The notes: generated from the letters alone by a model not told the origin. DNA of 64,000 nt from an uncultured Bacteroidales bacterium (GCA_902790595.1 CADASL010000002.1:263384-327383); one strand, 5' to 3'. Shown: positions 15,530-25,159, numbered from the stretch's first letter. Made by a program: numbers and translations.

Positions 15530-15553
15530 GATGCCGAGCGCATCTTTGGGTTA

Positions 15554-15585
15554 AGCGGAGGCTGCGTCTTCCGCTTTTTTTGTGT
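15554..15585 (+). terminator. Rho-independent terminator
   Basis: AAGCGGA and TCCGCTT form a stem around GGCTGCGTCT, followed by seven T residues, 25 bp after the stop at 15529. Confidence 0.8.
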
Positions 15586-15647
15586 TTTAACCACGGATTT
15601 ATTAAACACGGAACGCACGGAAAACACGGAAAAACAATATACCAAAA

Positions 15648-17315
15648 TCAAAACCTGAAGACAATGCCCAGCTTCATCAGCTCTTTGAACTGCAATCCTT
15701 TGGTGGTTCCAATCTGCTTTCCGTCGCTGTCCTTCACCGGAATTTCCTGGTCATCATCGTAAATCATTTCGGTGGTGATGGTGGCGCGGACGTAATAGTT
15801 GATGGGGAACACCAAATCGAGGTTCCAATCGACATCGACATTCTGCGGTTTGTGGAAATAGTTGGAGAAGAACTCGGCCACCGAATTAACCTCAATATCC
15901 TTCCATAACTTGTTTTTATACACCCACTTAAGATAGAGACCGGTCTCACTGCGCACATATTTGTCCTCGTCAACATTGTAGCGCTTGTGGCTGACGGTGT
16001 CGCTCACCACAAAGGTGTTTTTCGACGACAGCGGCGAAAGCGTTATGCTGTTGCTGGCATCGGGCTTGTACTCAACACCGGCGCCAACGGTTAGCGTGGC
16101 CGGCGCCATAAACCGCGAGGCGAGCCGCGTCTTGACATTGCCGCTGTACTCGTAGATGGGCCCAAACTGCGACTTGAACTCGAGTTGCGCGCTGTAGTAG
16201 AGCTTTTTGAACGCGCGGTAGCCGTAGCTCGAAGTGATGTTCATTTTATCCTCGTTGGTGCGCAGCGACTTCTCGCCCTGACGGATGGTTCCGTACTTGA
16301 ACACGCCTTTGTTTTCCCACGAGTGCGCACCGCGCTTGTAATTGGCGTAAAGTTCGAGCGTGGAAATGAGCGTAATGGTGTTCTCGCCGCCCTTCACCCA
16401 GTTGTGCAGAGCCATCTGCGTGGCATCGAGGCTGATACGCCCGCCAAAACGCCAGTAGTTGGGGTCCTCGGGCGGCTCAAGCGGCAGACGAATCAATGTG
16501 GCGCGGTTCTGCGTCAGCAAATCGTGAAAAAGCTGGCGGGTTTTCTCCATATCGTCAACTTCGATTTCCGGCGAGTCGTTGATGAGCAGACGGAACGAGT
16601 TGCGATGGATGTCGCGGATGAGCACCGGCTGGTCGTTGCCGGCAAGGTCTTTGATGGTGGTGCGGATGACGCGCGAACTGCCATCAAACAGCCGGAACCG
16701 CAGCGAATCGCCGTTAAGGTTGACAAGATAAAAGACTGTGGTATCGTTGCGCAGACGGCGTATCTGACTGAAAACCGGCATTTTGCGCACATCGGCCAAG
16801 TTTTTACGGATGGCTTTCACCAATGTGTCGGTGTAGGGCGTGGTGAGCGACACAAGGCTGTCATAATTGACGGTTTCGTCCATCATCAGGTCGAGGATGT
16901 CGCCGAAGAGCGAATCGGCGCTCGAAACATCCATTGTATCGAGTTGGCGGCGCAAGTGCCACCGCATACGGTTGTCGGTCATCTCGCGCTCGAACCGGTC
17001 GTGACGCTGAATCACCGTATCGCAGAAAGCGCGCATCCAAGCCAGCTCAATGGCGGGGCGATTATCGTCGATGAGACGCACAAAATCGGAGAAATTACGG
17101 TGTGCCGTGTCGGCCGGTAGCTCATAGTTCAGATAGCGGTAGGCGTCGTAGAAAGCGGTGTCGATGATGTTGGCAGGGCTGTTTTCGCGGAAGTAGGTGT
17201 TGATGACCTCGCGGTCCCAGCTTTCGGGCGCCGCACGCCGCGCTCCGCGCCGCTGAGCCACCGTCAGCAGCGGAAGAAGACACATCAGCAACAATATCAA
17301 TCGGCGTAATGACAT
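15648..17315 (-). CDS. DUF3078 outer-membrane beta-barrel protein
   Basis: A 555-residue protein with a signal peptide (MSLRRLILLLMCLLPLLTVAQ). Residues 25-300 are a soluble Asp/Arg-rich periplasmic or surface domain. From about residue 315 the DUF3078 domain begins: MALHNWVKGGENTITLIS, YANYKRGAHSWENKGVFKYG, then alternating amphipathic strands, and it ends in GLQFKELMKLGIVFRF, whose last aromatic residue suits a beta-barrel. Function unknown; the family is limited to Bacteroidetes. The minus-strand gene stands alone. Confidence 0.82.
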   Translation of the reverse strand: MSLRRLILLLMCLLPLLTVAQRRGARRAAPESWDREVINTYFRENSPANIIDTAFYDAYRYLNYELPADTAHRNFSDFVRLIDDNRPAIELAWMRAFCDTVIQRHDRFEREMTDNRMRWHLRRQLDTMDVSSADSLFGDILDLMMDETVNYDSLVSLTTPYTDTLVKAIRKNLADVRKMPVFSQIRRLRNDTTVFYLVNLNGDSLRFRLFDGSSRVIRTTIKDLAGNDQPVLIRDIHRNSFRLLINDSPEIEVDDMEKTRQLFHDLLTQNRATLIRLPLEPPEDPNYWRFGGRISLDATQMALHNWVKGGENTITLISTLELYANYKRGAHSWENKGVFKYGTIRQGEKSLRTNEDKMNITSSYGYRAFKKLYYSAQLEFKSQFGPIYEYSGNVKTRLASRFMAPATLTVGAGVEYKPDASNSITLSPLSSKNTFVVSDTVSHKRYNVDEDKYVRSETGLYLKWVYKNKLWKDIEVNSVAEFFSNYFHKPQNVDVDWNLDLVFPINYYVRATITTEMIYDDDQEIPVKDSDGKQIGTTKGLQFKELMKLGIVFRF

Positions 17316-17341
17316 TCCCCAAAATCGCTTTGCGCAAAAAT

Positions 17342-17422
17342 AGTTTTTAAGTTCTAAGTTTTGTAGAGTTTTAAGTTCTAAGTTTTTGAAGTTTTAAGTT
17401 CTAAGTTTTGGGAGTTTTAAGT
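17342..17422. repeat. Short tandem repeat upstream of the DUF3078 gene
   Basis: The unit AGTTTTAAGTTCTAAGTTTT is repeated three times and a fourth is cut short, starting near 17342, 17367, 17390 and 17413 (period 23-25 bp). It is AT-rich and non-coding, directly upstream of the DUF3078 start at 17315, so copy number could affect its promoter. Confidence 0.75.
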
Positions 17423-17437
17423 TGAAGGTTGACATAA

Positions 17438-17480
17438 AAAAGCCCTGCCGGGAACCTTGGCAGGCTCCGGCAGGGACCGA
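17438..17480 (-). terminator. Terminator of the ABC-transporter operon
   Basis: CCCTGCCGG and CCGGCAGGG form a 9-bp stem with an inner GC-rich loop, followed on the minus strand by a run of T residues, 31 bp past the last stop (17511). Confidence 0.8.
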
Positions 17481-17510
17481 CTATGAAACATTTATATTGA
17501 GGTTTGTTTG

Positions 17511-19145
17511 TTAGTCACGTTTTGTCATCAATTCTCTTTTATATGACTCGATTGTTCCTTTCACATTTTCAAGATAAGTTTCGTTGGTAAAGTTCCGCAA
17601 CAAGTTATCCTCCTCAAAATCTTCAAGTTTGTCGCGCGAGCCATCGTTGTGATATTTCGAGCTCCATATGAAATCGCTATAAACTGAATAGCGGAAATCC
17701 TCAATAAACTTATCGCTCAAACCCATATCGCGCAGCACCTTAGCATCGATAATGAATGCACCCTGGTTATAATCGCCATAGAGAATACCATCGGGGTGCT
17801 GCTCAACATTCTCACGGGTGACAGGCATATTGCCGTTGAGCCACATATTGTGGCACAGAATCCATTTTTTCACAAAATTCAGCGCATCGGCACTCAAATA
17901 CAAATCGTCCTCGTTCAACCGGCTGAATTTTTGCATCAGATAATCGTCGGCAAAAGCGTTGCTGGCAATGTCGGCGGCAAAGTTGTAAAGCAGCTGGTTG
18001 CGGCTAAAGCGCACAAACTTTTTCGACATTGGTATCGGGCAGTTTGTCAGATAGCTCTCCAACAGAGCGCTGTCTTCGGCATAACGCTTTAAGCGTTGCT
18101 CAAAATAAGCCGTGTCGGACATTTGTTGTCGATTCCAATCATCATTAAAGCCACCTTTGTTATATTGATGAACATTCCAAAAAATATCGTTATAGAAAGC
18201 GTCCACCTCACGGCAAAAACGCTCGTTGGTGCCCATAATGTGGTGGTGGTTGTAAACCAGAGGGCCGAAAGCCGAGGCTGACTCTCTGTCAAAGAAAAGC
18301 ATCAGCGTATCGCCAGGCTCGATAATGTAGGTTCTAGGGTCATAGAAAGACGCATTAAAATTGAGGGTGAATTCCGCCAAACCATTTACCTGAACATCAA
18401 AAATATGACGCAACCCGTAATGCTCGTCGAAATCAACAGTCTCTGAAAAAGAACTCTGTGTCGACATATACAATGGAAATGCGTTTTTTGTGTAAAAAAC
18501 AAATCCACCCATAAGCTTGCCAACAAATTTAGTCAACGATACGGTGTCGTCCGGATTGTAGAAACGATACAAGTCGCATTGGTTCACTTCTTCAAAACGC
18601 CTTGCAAACTGACCAATTCCCCGCGCGGTGTTGCGCTCATAAATCATCACCACGGCATCGCCTTGCGCGGTTGCGTCAAAGTCGGCGGTATCGGGTTGAG
18701 TGTTGGGGTAATCGATAAGTTTCTCGAAATCGTTATGGGCGATTTGCGACAAGCCGTCGGATGTGCCGCTCAACTCGTAAGGCGTGTTGAACTGCCAGTA
18801 GCATTTGCCGTTCACGTTCAGTATTGAATCGCCTTCAAAACTGATTTTCAGCGTAATGGCAGTACTATCCAAGGCAAGGCCGAGTTTTTTGCCATTGTTT
18901 TTGGTGTGTGCCGCGGCGCCTTTGCTGTAGAGGACAATCTCGGTGTCGGAAACCGAATAATAGCGCCAGAAATTGTTGTTGCAGATGGCAAACTCCTCGA
19001 AAAATCCGTACTCCCAGCGGCCGTTGTCGCGGCTCACCCAGCAACCGTTCAGCTTTTCGGGAATTTGGCTGCCGTAGGGGTTGCACGATGTCATAGCATA
19101 CAACATCATCAGCAACACAATCATATATAATAAAATGCGTTTCAT
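17511..19145 (-). CDS. Hypothetical lipoprotein, 544 aa
   Basis: Signal peptide with lipobox YAMTSC (Cys21), so a lipoprotein of the inner or outer membrane. An N-terminal part (LNGCWVSRDNGRWEYGFF) resembles lipocalin-like single-domain starts; the central part has beta-rich sequence around residues 230-300 and the rest is helical and acidic. I do not recognise the family. Its ATG overlaps the stop of the GntR gene (ATGA at 19142-19145), so it is translationally coupled to the ABC operon and is the last gene before the terminator. Confidence 0.7.
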   Translation of the reverse strand: MKRILLYMIVLLMMLYAMTSCNPYGSQIPEKLNGCWVSRDNGRWEYGFFEEFAICNNNFWRYYSVSDTEIVLYSKGAAAHTKNNGKKLGLALDSTAITLKISFEGDSILNVNGKCYWQFNTPYELSGTSDGLSQIAHNDFEKLIDYPNTQPDTADFDATAQGDAVVMIYERNTARGIGQFARRFEEVNQCDLYRFYNPDDTVSLTKFVGKLMGGFVFYTKNAFPLYMSTQSSFSETVDFDEHYGLRHIFDVQVNGLAEFTLNFNASFYDPRTYIIEPGDTLMLFFDRESASAFGPLVYNHHHIMGTNERFCREVDAFYNDIFWNVHQYNKGGFNDDWNRQQMSDTAYFEQRLKRYAEDSALLESYLTNCPIPMSKKFVRFSRNQLLYNFAADIASNAFADDYLMQKFSRLNEDDLYLSADALNFVKKWILCHNMWLNGNMPVTRENVEQHPDGILYGDYNQGAFIIDAKVLRDMGLSDKFIEDFRYSVYSDFIWSSKYHNDGSRDKLEDFEEDNLLRNFTNETYLENVKGTIESYKRELMTKRD

Positions 19146-19504
19146 TGTTTGTTGCGTTTTTTGTAAAGTTCAACAATTGTTTCGATTGGAATCCTGAGCA
19201 TATCAATCTCGTCGAAGAACTCGGCAAGCTGCTCATTCATAAATGACTCGCGCCGCATTGCGGTAATTTTTTCAATGGCGCCCTCGCTGACAAAATAGCC
19301 AATGCCGCGCCGGTTGAAAATCACATCGCCGCTTTGCAGAAAATCGTACGACCTGACCACCGTGTTGGCGTTCACCTCAACAATGGCCGCATATTCCCTA
19401 ACCGACGGAATACGCTCGTTCTCAGGATATTTACCTGTAACTATCTCGTTGCAGATGCGGTCAACAATCTGCAAGTATATAGGTTTGCTCTCTTTAAAGT
19501 CCAT
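19142..19504 (-). CDS. GntR-family regulator, YtrA type
   Basis: A 120-residue regulator: a winged HTH of GntR type (PIYLQIVDRICNEIVTGKY, RIPSVREYAAIVEVNANTV, then GIGYFV) with only a short C-terminal helix for dimerisation, as in the YtrA subfamily. YtrA-type regulators control neighbouring ABC transporters and repress their own operon. A matching 22-bp palindrome lies at 21916-21937, ahead of the first gene. The gene is fourth in the operon, 4 bp after the second permease gene. Confidence 0.88.
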   Translation of the reverse strand: MDFKESKPIYLQIVDRICNEIVTGKYPENERIPSVREYAAIVEVNANTVVRSYDFLQSGDVIFNRRGIGYFVSEGAIEKITAMRRESFMNEQLAEFFDEIDMLRIPIETIVELYKKRNKQ

Positions 19505-19508
19505 AGCT

Positions 19509-20294
19509 TTATCGTTTAAGGGTGAAGCGTTTGTATCTGAAATAAGATACTAACAGACAGACGGTTACCACTGTTTCGCTCACTGCCAGCTGTGCAATGC
19601 TGATGCGATATTGCTCGGCGTTGATGTAATTGAAAAGTCTGTCTATCCAATTGAGTTCGTGCGGGTGGACACCTCTGTTGACTTGATTGTCAAGCAAAAA
19701 AGCCATCAGCAAAATAACCATCACAACGCCAGTTAGCGTCAGTATCAGCTTGAGCATAACGCGCTTTTGGGCGAGAGTGCCGGCAAGCACCACAAGGCCC
19801 GAGGCGCCGAGCGTCAGGTTGATAGGAAGACGATAGGCACGCCAGCGGCTGAATGTTTCGCCGGGAATATTCTCGTAAGAGATCGGCATCAACCAGAACA
19901 TCAGCAGACTAAACAGAACCGGCACAAGCCAGAAAACCACAAGGCGCGAGGCGAATTTCTCACCGGTTGACGCCGGCAGAGCCAAGGCTGCAATGCGCCG
20001 GCCGCGTGTTGAATAGTTGGCCGTCATTGAGCACGGCATCCACAGCGCGCAGCCCACCAGCAGCGACACGCCAATCCCGTAGGTCCATTTTGAAATGTTG
20101 TTCAGCCAGATGGGAGCCAACATTGTCATATTTCCATCGACATCAAAAAGATAGTTATGACGGATAATCTGTAATGTGTATGCCAAAATCATTGTTGCAA
20201 GCAGAGCGCAGCCCCAGGTGATATAGTGCAGACGAGCCTCACAGAGGTCGGTTTTCAGCACACTCGAAAACCTTTTGAAATTGAACTCTTCCAT
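19509..20294 (-). CDS. ABC transporter permease-like membrane protein B
   Basis: 261 residues with about six membrane helices (ITWGCALLATMILAYTLQI first; AVSETVVTVCLLVSYFRY last). The short N-terminus FNFKRFSSVLKTDLCEAR resembles FNLKRFLLVLRRELCLS of the neighbouring permease, so the two are paralogues and may form a heterodimer. The conserved ASTGEKFASRLVVFWLVP segment corresponds to ASTFERYLARVVVFGILP in the neighbour. Substrate unknown. The gaps to its neighbours are 2 and 4 bp. Confidence 0.78.
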   Translation of the reverse strand: MEEFNFKRFSSVLKTDLCEARLHYITWGCALLATMILAYTLQIIRHNYLFDVDGNMTMLAPIWLNNISKWTYGIGVSLLVGCALWMPCSMTANYSTRGRRIAALALPASTGEKFASRLVVFWLVPVLFSLLMFWLMPISYENIPGETFSRWRAYRLPINLTLGASGLVVLAGTLAQKRVMLKLILTLTGVVMVILLMAFLLDNQVNRGVHPHELNWIDRLFNYINAEQYRISIAQLAVSETVVTVCLLVSYFRYKRFTLKR

Positions 20295-20296
20295 AG

Positions 20297-21070
20297 CTAT
20301 TGTCTTTTTACAGATTTGACAATCATTTGCTTACGCCGATAGAAGAAGTACCCTGCGCCAATGTTTATCGCGCCAATAATCAGCAGCGCAACGGCCAGCA
20401 CAAGGCGGAGTCGGCCATAACTGAAATAGTCGTGCTGAACAAAGCGGCCAATCGGGTCCAAAAACATCAGGCTGACGTTGGGCAGAATCCACCTGAAAAG
20501 CGCGAAAATCGAGAACGCAGCAACGCAGAAGCCAATAATGAAGCCGTGTCGGCGGAAGGCAGCGCCCCAGAACGCAAACACTGTCGAAAACAGTATCACA
20601 CACGCACACAGCGCGATAAAACCACCTTGATAGCGGTCGTTCATTTCTGTATAATCGACAACCGCATCGGACAAATGAACGCCGAAATAGAGCGCGAACC
20701 AAACCACCAAGGGCAGAATTCCGAACACAACCACACGCGCCAAATAACGCTCGAATGTCGAGGCCGGCAGTGTGCTGAATGCCAGAAAATTAGTCTTTCG
20801 GGCAAGGTTGTGCGATATTTGCGCCGACGACACCCAAACGGCTATTGTGGCAACAAACGTAAGGAGTCCGAGAAATACCATTAGTCCATCAATCGTTCCT
20901 CGCTTATTAACACCTATATAGTTAACATCGAAAACTTTACAAAGTCCAGCAAAGTTTAGCACGAGCAAACCGACTATCAGCGCCGTGCCGATAATCAACG
21001 GCTTGGTTGACAGGCACAGTTCGCGCCGCAGGACGAGCAAAAACCGTTTCAGATTAAAAAAATCGTTCAT
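20297..21070 (-). CDS. ABC transporter permease-like membrane protein A
   Basis: 257 residues with about six membrane helices. The ATG at 21070 (MNDFFNLKRFLLVLRRELC) is chosen because it matches the start of the paralogue at 20294; the longer open frame to 21175 would overlap the ATPase gene. It lies 13 bp after the ATPase and 2 bp before the second permease. It is not a classical ABC2 family protein by eye, but the two-permease, ATPase and YtrA layout fits an ABC exporter. Confidence 0.78.
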   Translation of the reverse strand: MNDFFNLKRFLLVLRRELCLSTKPLIIGTALIVGLLVLNFAGLCKVFDVNYIGVNKRGTIDGLMVFLGLLTFVATIAVWVSSAQISHNLARKTNFLAFSTLPASTFERYLARVVVFGILPLVVWFALYFGVHLSDAVVDYTEMNDRYQGGFIALCACVILFSTVFAFWGAAFRRHGFIIGFCVAAFSIFALFRWILPNVSLMFLDPIGRFVQHDYFSYGRLRLVLAVALLIIGAINIGAGYFFYRRKQMIVKSVKRQ

Positions 21071-21083
21071 AGCTATGCCCTCC

Positions 21084-21914
21084 TCAAGCGAAAATGGTTG
21101 CAACTTTCTCACGTTCAGCAAGAACAGCGTTGAACAGCAACTCAATGTTGAGCGGTGTCTCCTGCTCGCCACCACGCGGCATCACCACCTGCTCGCCAAC
21201 CGAGCTCGGCTGCGCGTAGATGGCACCCTCAGGTCTCTGTCCGAAACGAGCGTCGGTGAAAACCAAACGGTCGGTGATATCGGCCACCGAGCGGTTGAAC
21301 ACAATCTGCTTATCGTTGATGATTGTGATGTGGTCAATGAGGTTCTCAACATCGCGCACCTGATGGGTGGAGATGATGATGGTGCGCTCGTCGGTCATAC
21401 ACGACGACACAACCTGGCGGAACTGGCTTTTCGACGGAATGTCGAGTCCGTTTGTCGGCTCGTCCATAATGAGCAAACCAGTATTGGCCGCCAGCGCGAA
21501 GCACATAAACGCTTTCTTCTTCTGTCCCATCGAGAGTCTGTTCAAACGGCAGCTGGTGTCCATACCGAATCCGCTCAGGCAGCGGTCGAGTGTCTCGCGG
21601 CTGAAGTTCGGATAGAACGGAGCGTGAAGCTTGATGTAAGTCTCAAACTTAACGTCGGGAAGTTCGAACTCCTCAGGAACGAAAAAAAGGTCGGCCAACG
21701 CCCTCGGGTTACGCTCCCGCATATCGAAGCCGTTGAACTCGACCTTGCCATTGTCGGCAAAAAGCAAGCCGCCCATCAAGTACAGGAGCGTTGATTTGCC
21801 TGCGCCATTCAGGCCCAGAAGGCCGTAAATCTTACCTTCGTCGAAAGTAAGATTCAGGTTTTCAAACACCTTGTGTTTTGAATAACCGAAATCCAAACTG
21901 TTTATCAGTATCAT
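21084..21914 (-). CDS. ABC transporter ATP-binding protein
   Basis: 276 residues: Walker A GLNGAGKSTLLYLMGG, signature-like LSMGQKKKAFMCFAL (in place of LSGGQ), Walker B LLIMDEPTNGLD, and the switch His in IISTHQV. The C-terminal extension of about 60 residues is typical of drug- or peptide-exporter ATPases. As first gene of the operon it sits directly behind the promoter (21940-21947) and the palindromic operator. Confidence 0.9.
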   Translation of the reverse strand: MILINSLDFGYSKHKVFENLNLTFDEGKIYGLLGLNGAGKSTLLYLMGGLLFADNGKVEFNGFDMRERNPRALADLFFVPEEFELPDVKFETYIKLHAPFYPNFSRETLDRCLSGFGMDTSCRLNRLSMGQKKKAFMCFALAANTGLLIMDEPTNGLDIPSKSQFRQVVSSCMTDERTIIISTHQVRDVENLIDHITIINDKQIVFNRSVADITDRLVFTDARFGQRPEGAIYAQPSSVGEQVVMPRGGEQETPLNIELLFNAVLAEREKVATIFA

Positions 21915-21915
21915 A

Positions 21916-21937
21916 GTGTATTAATGTATTAGTACAC
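21916..21937 (-). promoter_or_regulatory. Probable YtrA-type operator
   Basis: A 22-bp imperfect palindrome, GTGTATTAAT/GT/ATTAGTACAC by parts, in which 18 of 22 positions match its own reverse complement. It lies between the presumed transcription start and the ATG of the ABC ATPase gene. The GTGTAnTA...TAnTACAC layout is that of known YtrA-family operators, and the operon encodes a YtrA-like regulator. Confidence 0.75.
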
Positions 21938-21939
21938 TG

Positions 21940-21970
21940 CAAACATACAACACATTTTGATACAAACAAG
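21940..21970 (-). promoter_or_regulatory. Promoter of the ABC-transporter operon
   Basis: On the minus strand TATGTTTG (21940-21947) matches TAnnTTTG, with a CTTG 19 nt upstream (21967-21970). The operator palindrome follows the -7 box within 2 bp, which suits repression at the start of transcription. Confidence 0.55.
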
Positions 21971-22033
21971 AGTTTTTATGAAAAAATGTAAGAAAAATGT
22001 TTTCGGGATGGAAATGAAGAATTTACAAGACAC

Positions 22034-22063
22034 AAAAAAAGGCGGAACCAAGTTCCGCCTTTT
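22034..22063 (-). terminator. Terminator of xylBA
   Basis: AAGGCGGAAC - CAA - GTTCCGCCTT with A/T runs on both sides, 20 bp past the xylA stop. Confidence 0.88.
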
Positions 22064-22084
22064 CCGTTATATGCAAACCGCTGA

Positions 22085-23398
22085 TTAAGCGTACATTGCA
22101 ACAATTGCTTCGTAAAGCTCCTGCTGACCTGAAGTCTGCTTCGGCTCGTTAACTTTCTTGCCGTACTCGTAAGCCTCTTCAAGAGTCATCTTGCCTTCCT
22201 CAAACTTCTTGCCTTCGCCCTTGTCGAACGATGCGTAGCGAGCTGCCAGCATCTTCTTGTACGGGCTTTCCTCGAGCAGTTTGGCTGCGTTCTCAAGAGC
22301 GCGGGCCATTGCGTCCATACCGCTGATGTGTGCCAAGAAGATGTCCTCAAGGTCAGTCGAGTTGCGACGAGTTTTTGCGTCGAAGTTGGTACCACCTGTG
22401 CCAAGGCCACCGTTGCGGATAATCTGCATCCAAGCCTGAACCAATTCGTATTGGTCGATTGGGAACTGGTCAGTATCCCAGCCGTTCTGCATATCACCGC
22501 GGTTAGCGTCGATTGAGCCGAGCATACCGGCGTCAACTGCGCAAGCCAACTCGTGCTCGAAGGTGTGGCCAGCCAAAGTAGCGTGGTTAACCTCGATGTT
22601 AACTTTGAAGTCCTTGTCAAGATTGTGAGCTTTCAGGAAGCCAATAACAGTCTCGGTGTCAACATCGTATTGATGTTTCGAAGGCTCCATTGGTTTCGGC
22701 TCGATAAGGAATGTACCCTTGAAGCCTTTTTTGCGAGCGTAGTCGCGAGCCATAGTCAACATAGTTGCCATATGCTCTTTCTCACGTTTCTGGTCAGTGT
22801 TCAGAAGGCTCATATAACCCTCGCGGCCACCCCAGAATACATAGTTCTCAGCGCCAAGCTCGATACCTGCGTCGATAGCGTTCTTAATCTGAACGATAGC
22901 GCGTGCAACAACGTCGAAATCCGGGTTTGTAGAAGCACCGTTCATATAGCGTTTGTTGCCGAATACGTTGGCTGTTGACCACAGAAGTTTCTTGCCGGTC
23001 TTTGCCATTTTCTCCTTCAGGTAAGCAACAATGGCTTTCAAGTTAGCCTCATACTCCTCAACCGAAGCGCCTTCCGAAACAAGGTCAACATCGTGGAAGC
23101 AGAAGTAAGGAATGCCAAGTTTCTCCATAATCTCGAAACCTGCGTCAGCCTTTTGTTTAGCAATGGTAACTGCATCGGCGCCCTTGTTCCAGGGGAACGA
23201 TTTGGTACCGCCACCGAACTGGTCGCTACCGTCGGCGCACAAAGTGTGCCACCAAGCCATTGCAAAACGCAGCCAATCCTTCATCGGCTTGCCCATAATC
23301 ACTTTCTCGGCATCATAATAGTGGAATGCCATAGGGTTTTTCGAATCTTTACCTTCGAATTTGATTTTTCCAATTTGTGGAAAATACTCTTGTGCCAT
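22085..23398 (-). CDS. xylA: Xylose isomerase
   Basis: A 437-residue class II xylose isomerase, which converts D-xylose to D-xylulose in the cytoplasm. Motifs: [13 protein letters not shown] (catalytic His), [28 protein letters not shown] (metal ligands and catalytic Lys), [19 protein letters not shown], and [10 protein letters not shown]. The length matches the Bacteroides enzymes. Strong codon bias suggests high expression. It lies 54 bp after xylB with no clear terminator between, so the two form one operon. No transporter or XylR is nearby. Confidence 0.96.
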   Translation of the reverse strand: MAQEYFPQIGKIKFEGKDSKNPMAFHYYDAEKVIMGKPMKDWLRFAMAWWHTLCADGSDQFGGGTKSFPWNKGADAVTIAKQKADAGFEIMEKLGIPYFCFHDVDLVSEGASVEEYEANLKAIVAYLKEKMAKTGKKLLWSTANVFGNKRYMNGASTNPDFDVVARAIVQIKNAIDAGIELGAENYVFWGGREGYMSLLNTDQKREKEHMATMLTMARDYARKKGFKGTFLIEPKPMEPSKHQYDVDTETVIGFLKAHNLDKDFKVNIEVNHATLAGHTFEHELACAVDAGMLGSIDANRGDMQNGWDTDQFPIDQYELVQAWMQIIRNGGLGTGGTNFDAKTRRNSTDLEDIFLAHISGMDAMARALENAAKLLEESPYKKMLAARYASFDKGEGKKFEEGKMTLEEAYEYGKKVNEPKQTSGQQELYEAIVAMYA

Positions 23399-23452
23399 TT
23401 TTTTAAATTTTAGTAGTTATTAAAAATCAATTATTTAACACGAATTTCTTTT

Positions 23453-24943
23453 TTATTTGCTCATCGATTTCTCGAGACGGTATTTCCATTTCGCATAAGC
23501 GTCGGCATACTCTTGGCGTGCCGATTTGTTTGGCTCGATAACGGCCAGTTTCTCAAGCGAAGCGAATGCCTCGGTGTTGTTCTTGTAGATGCCTGCGCCC
23601 ATACCTGCACCTTTGGCTGCGCCCACCGAACCGTCGGTGTCGTAAAGTTCAATGGTTGCTCCGGTTACGCCGGCAAGTGTGTCGCGGAATATCGGACTCA
23701 AGAACATATTGGCGTGTCCGGCGTGAATCTTGTTCACCTTCATTCCCATCGACTCCATAATGTCGATACCATATTTAAATGAGAAGACGATGCCTTCCTG
23801 TGCGGCGCGTACAATGTGGTGTTTCGAGTGAACGTTGAAGTTCAAACCACGGATTGAGCAGTTGATTTCGCGGTTGCCCAACATACGCTCTGCACCATTA
23901 CCAAACGGAAGCACGCTCAAGCCGGCACTGCCGATTGGGGCTTTGGCTGCCAGGTCGTTCATCTCGTTGTATGATATGCCGTCGGGGGCGATGTTACGCT
24001 TAACCCACGAGTTCAGAATTCCGGTGCCATTCACGCAGAGCAGAACGCCAATGCGTGTTTGGTCGGCAGTGTGGTTGACGTGAGCAAACGAGTTAACACG
24101 CGACTGCGGGTCGTAGTTAACTTCGCCGTTAACACCGTAAACAACGCCTGATGTACCTGCGGTTGCGGCAATTTCGCCCGGATTCAAAACGTTGAGCGAC
24201 AATGCGTTGTTTGGTTGGTCACCACCACGGTAAGTTACCGGTGTGCCCTCTTTCAAACCAAGTTCAGCAGCGGCTTTCGAAGTAAGTTTGCCTTGCTCGC
24301 TGAATGTCGGCTTAATCTCCGGAATGAACGACTGGTCGATTCCGTAGTAATCGAGCAGGAATGTTGCGAGTTTGTTCTCCTTGAAGTCCCACATCATACC
24401 CTCCGAAAGACCTGACACTGTGGTGCAAATCTCATCGGTCATCTTCATAGCGATGTAATCGCCCGGAAGCATAATCTTGTAAATCTTCTCGTAGATTGCG
24501 GGCTCGTTTTCCTTCACCCAAGCCAATTTTGAAGCGGTGAAGTTACCTGGCGAGTTGAGCAGGTGGCTCAAGCATTGTTCGGCTCCAAGAGTCTTGAAAG
24601 CCTTGTCGCCGTAAGGCACAGCGCGCGAGTCGCACCAAATGATTGACGGGCGCAGAACGTTTTTGTGCTTATCGACGCACACCAGACCGTGCATCTGATA
24701 TGAGATACCAATGGCCTTAACTTCGGCCGGATTGGCACCGCTTTCTTTCATAATAGTTTGAACAGAAAGTTTCAGGTTTTCCCACCAGCTTTCGGGGTCC
24801 TGTTCAGCCCAACCGGGGTTGACGGCTATAATTTTTGCTTCGGTTTTGGGGAAGAAGGTTGATGCAACGCATTTACCTGTCTCAACATTGACAAGGCTTG
24901 CCTTCACCGACGAACTTCCTACATCTACTCCTAACGTGTACAT
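23453..24943 (-). CDS. xylB: Xylulokinase
   Basis: A 496-residue FGGY-family kinase that phosphorylates D-xylulose, the step after XylA. Motifs: YTLGVDVGSSSVKASLVN (phosphate loop), GISYQMHGLVCVD, SIIWCDSRA, YRGGDQPNNALSLNVLNPGE, and ATAGTSGVVYG for ATP binding. The catalytic Asp is in GGDQ. First gene of the xylBA operon; a -7-like TAAATTTG lies at 25030-25037. Confidence 0.95.
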   Translation of the reverse strand: MYTLGVDVGSSSVKASLVNVETGKCVASTFFPKTEAKIIAVNPGWAEQDPESWWENLKLSVQTIMKESGANPAEVKAIGISYQMHGLVCVDKHKNVLRPSIIWCDSRAVPYGDKAFKTLGAEQCLSHLLNSPGNFTASKLAWVKENEPAIYEKIYKIMLPGDYIAMKMTDEICTTVSGLSEGMMWDFKENKLATFLLDYYGIDQSFIPEIKPTFSEQGKLTSKAAAELGLKEGTPVTYRGGDQPNNALSLNVLNPGEIAATAGTSGVVYGVNGEVNYDPQSRVNSFAHVNHTADQTRIGVLLCVNGTGILNSWVKRNIAPDGISYNEMNDLAAKAPIGSAGLSVLPFGNGAERMLGNREINCSIRGLNFNVHSKHHIVRAAQEGIVFSFKYGIDIMESMGMKVNKIHAGHANMFLSPIFRDTLAGVTGATIELYDTDGSVGAAKGAGMGAGIYKNNTEAFASLEKLAVIEPNKSARQEYADAYAKWKYRLEKSMSK

Positions 24944-25029
24944 ATTTTAAGTTTTTTAAATATTTCAAAGTCCTATCAGGCTAACAATTAGAGTGTTCGC
25001 ATATTTAGCCCAATACACAACTTTTGCGC

Positions 25030-25037
25030 CAAATTTA
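25030..25037 (-). promoter_or_regulatory. Putative -7 element of xylBA
   Basis: TAAATTTG on the minus strand matches TAnnTTTG, 87 bp before the xylB start. The -33 element is unclear. The 25038-25159 remainder of this gap shows nothing else. Confidence 0.4.
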
Positions 25038-25159
25038 AGAATAAAGTTGTACGTTCTGCTTTCGCGAGATAAAATTTTAGTTCAAAGAGAAATGGTGGCG
25101 CTGCAGCGATGAATTTGCAACTATATATAATAGGTGCAAATCCGATTTCCGTCTCTCTC

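Noticed and set aside
22085..24943. Full xylose-use locus
   Set aside because: Only xylB and xylA are present; no XylR, transporter or xylosidase gene lies on either side.
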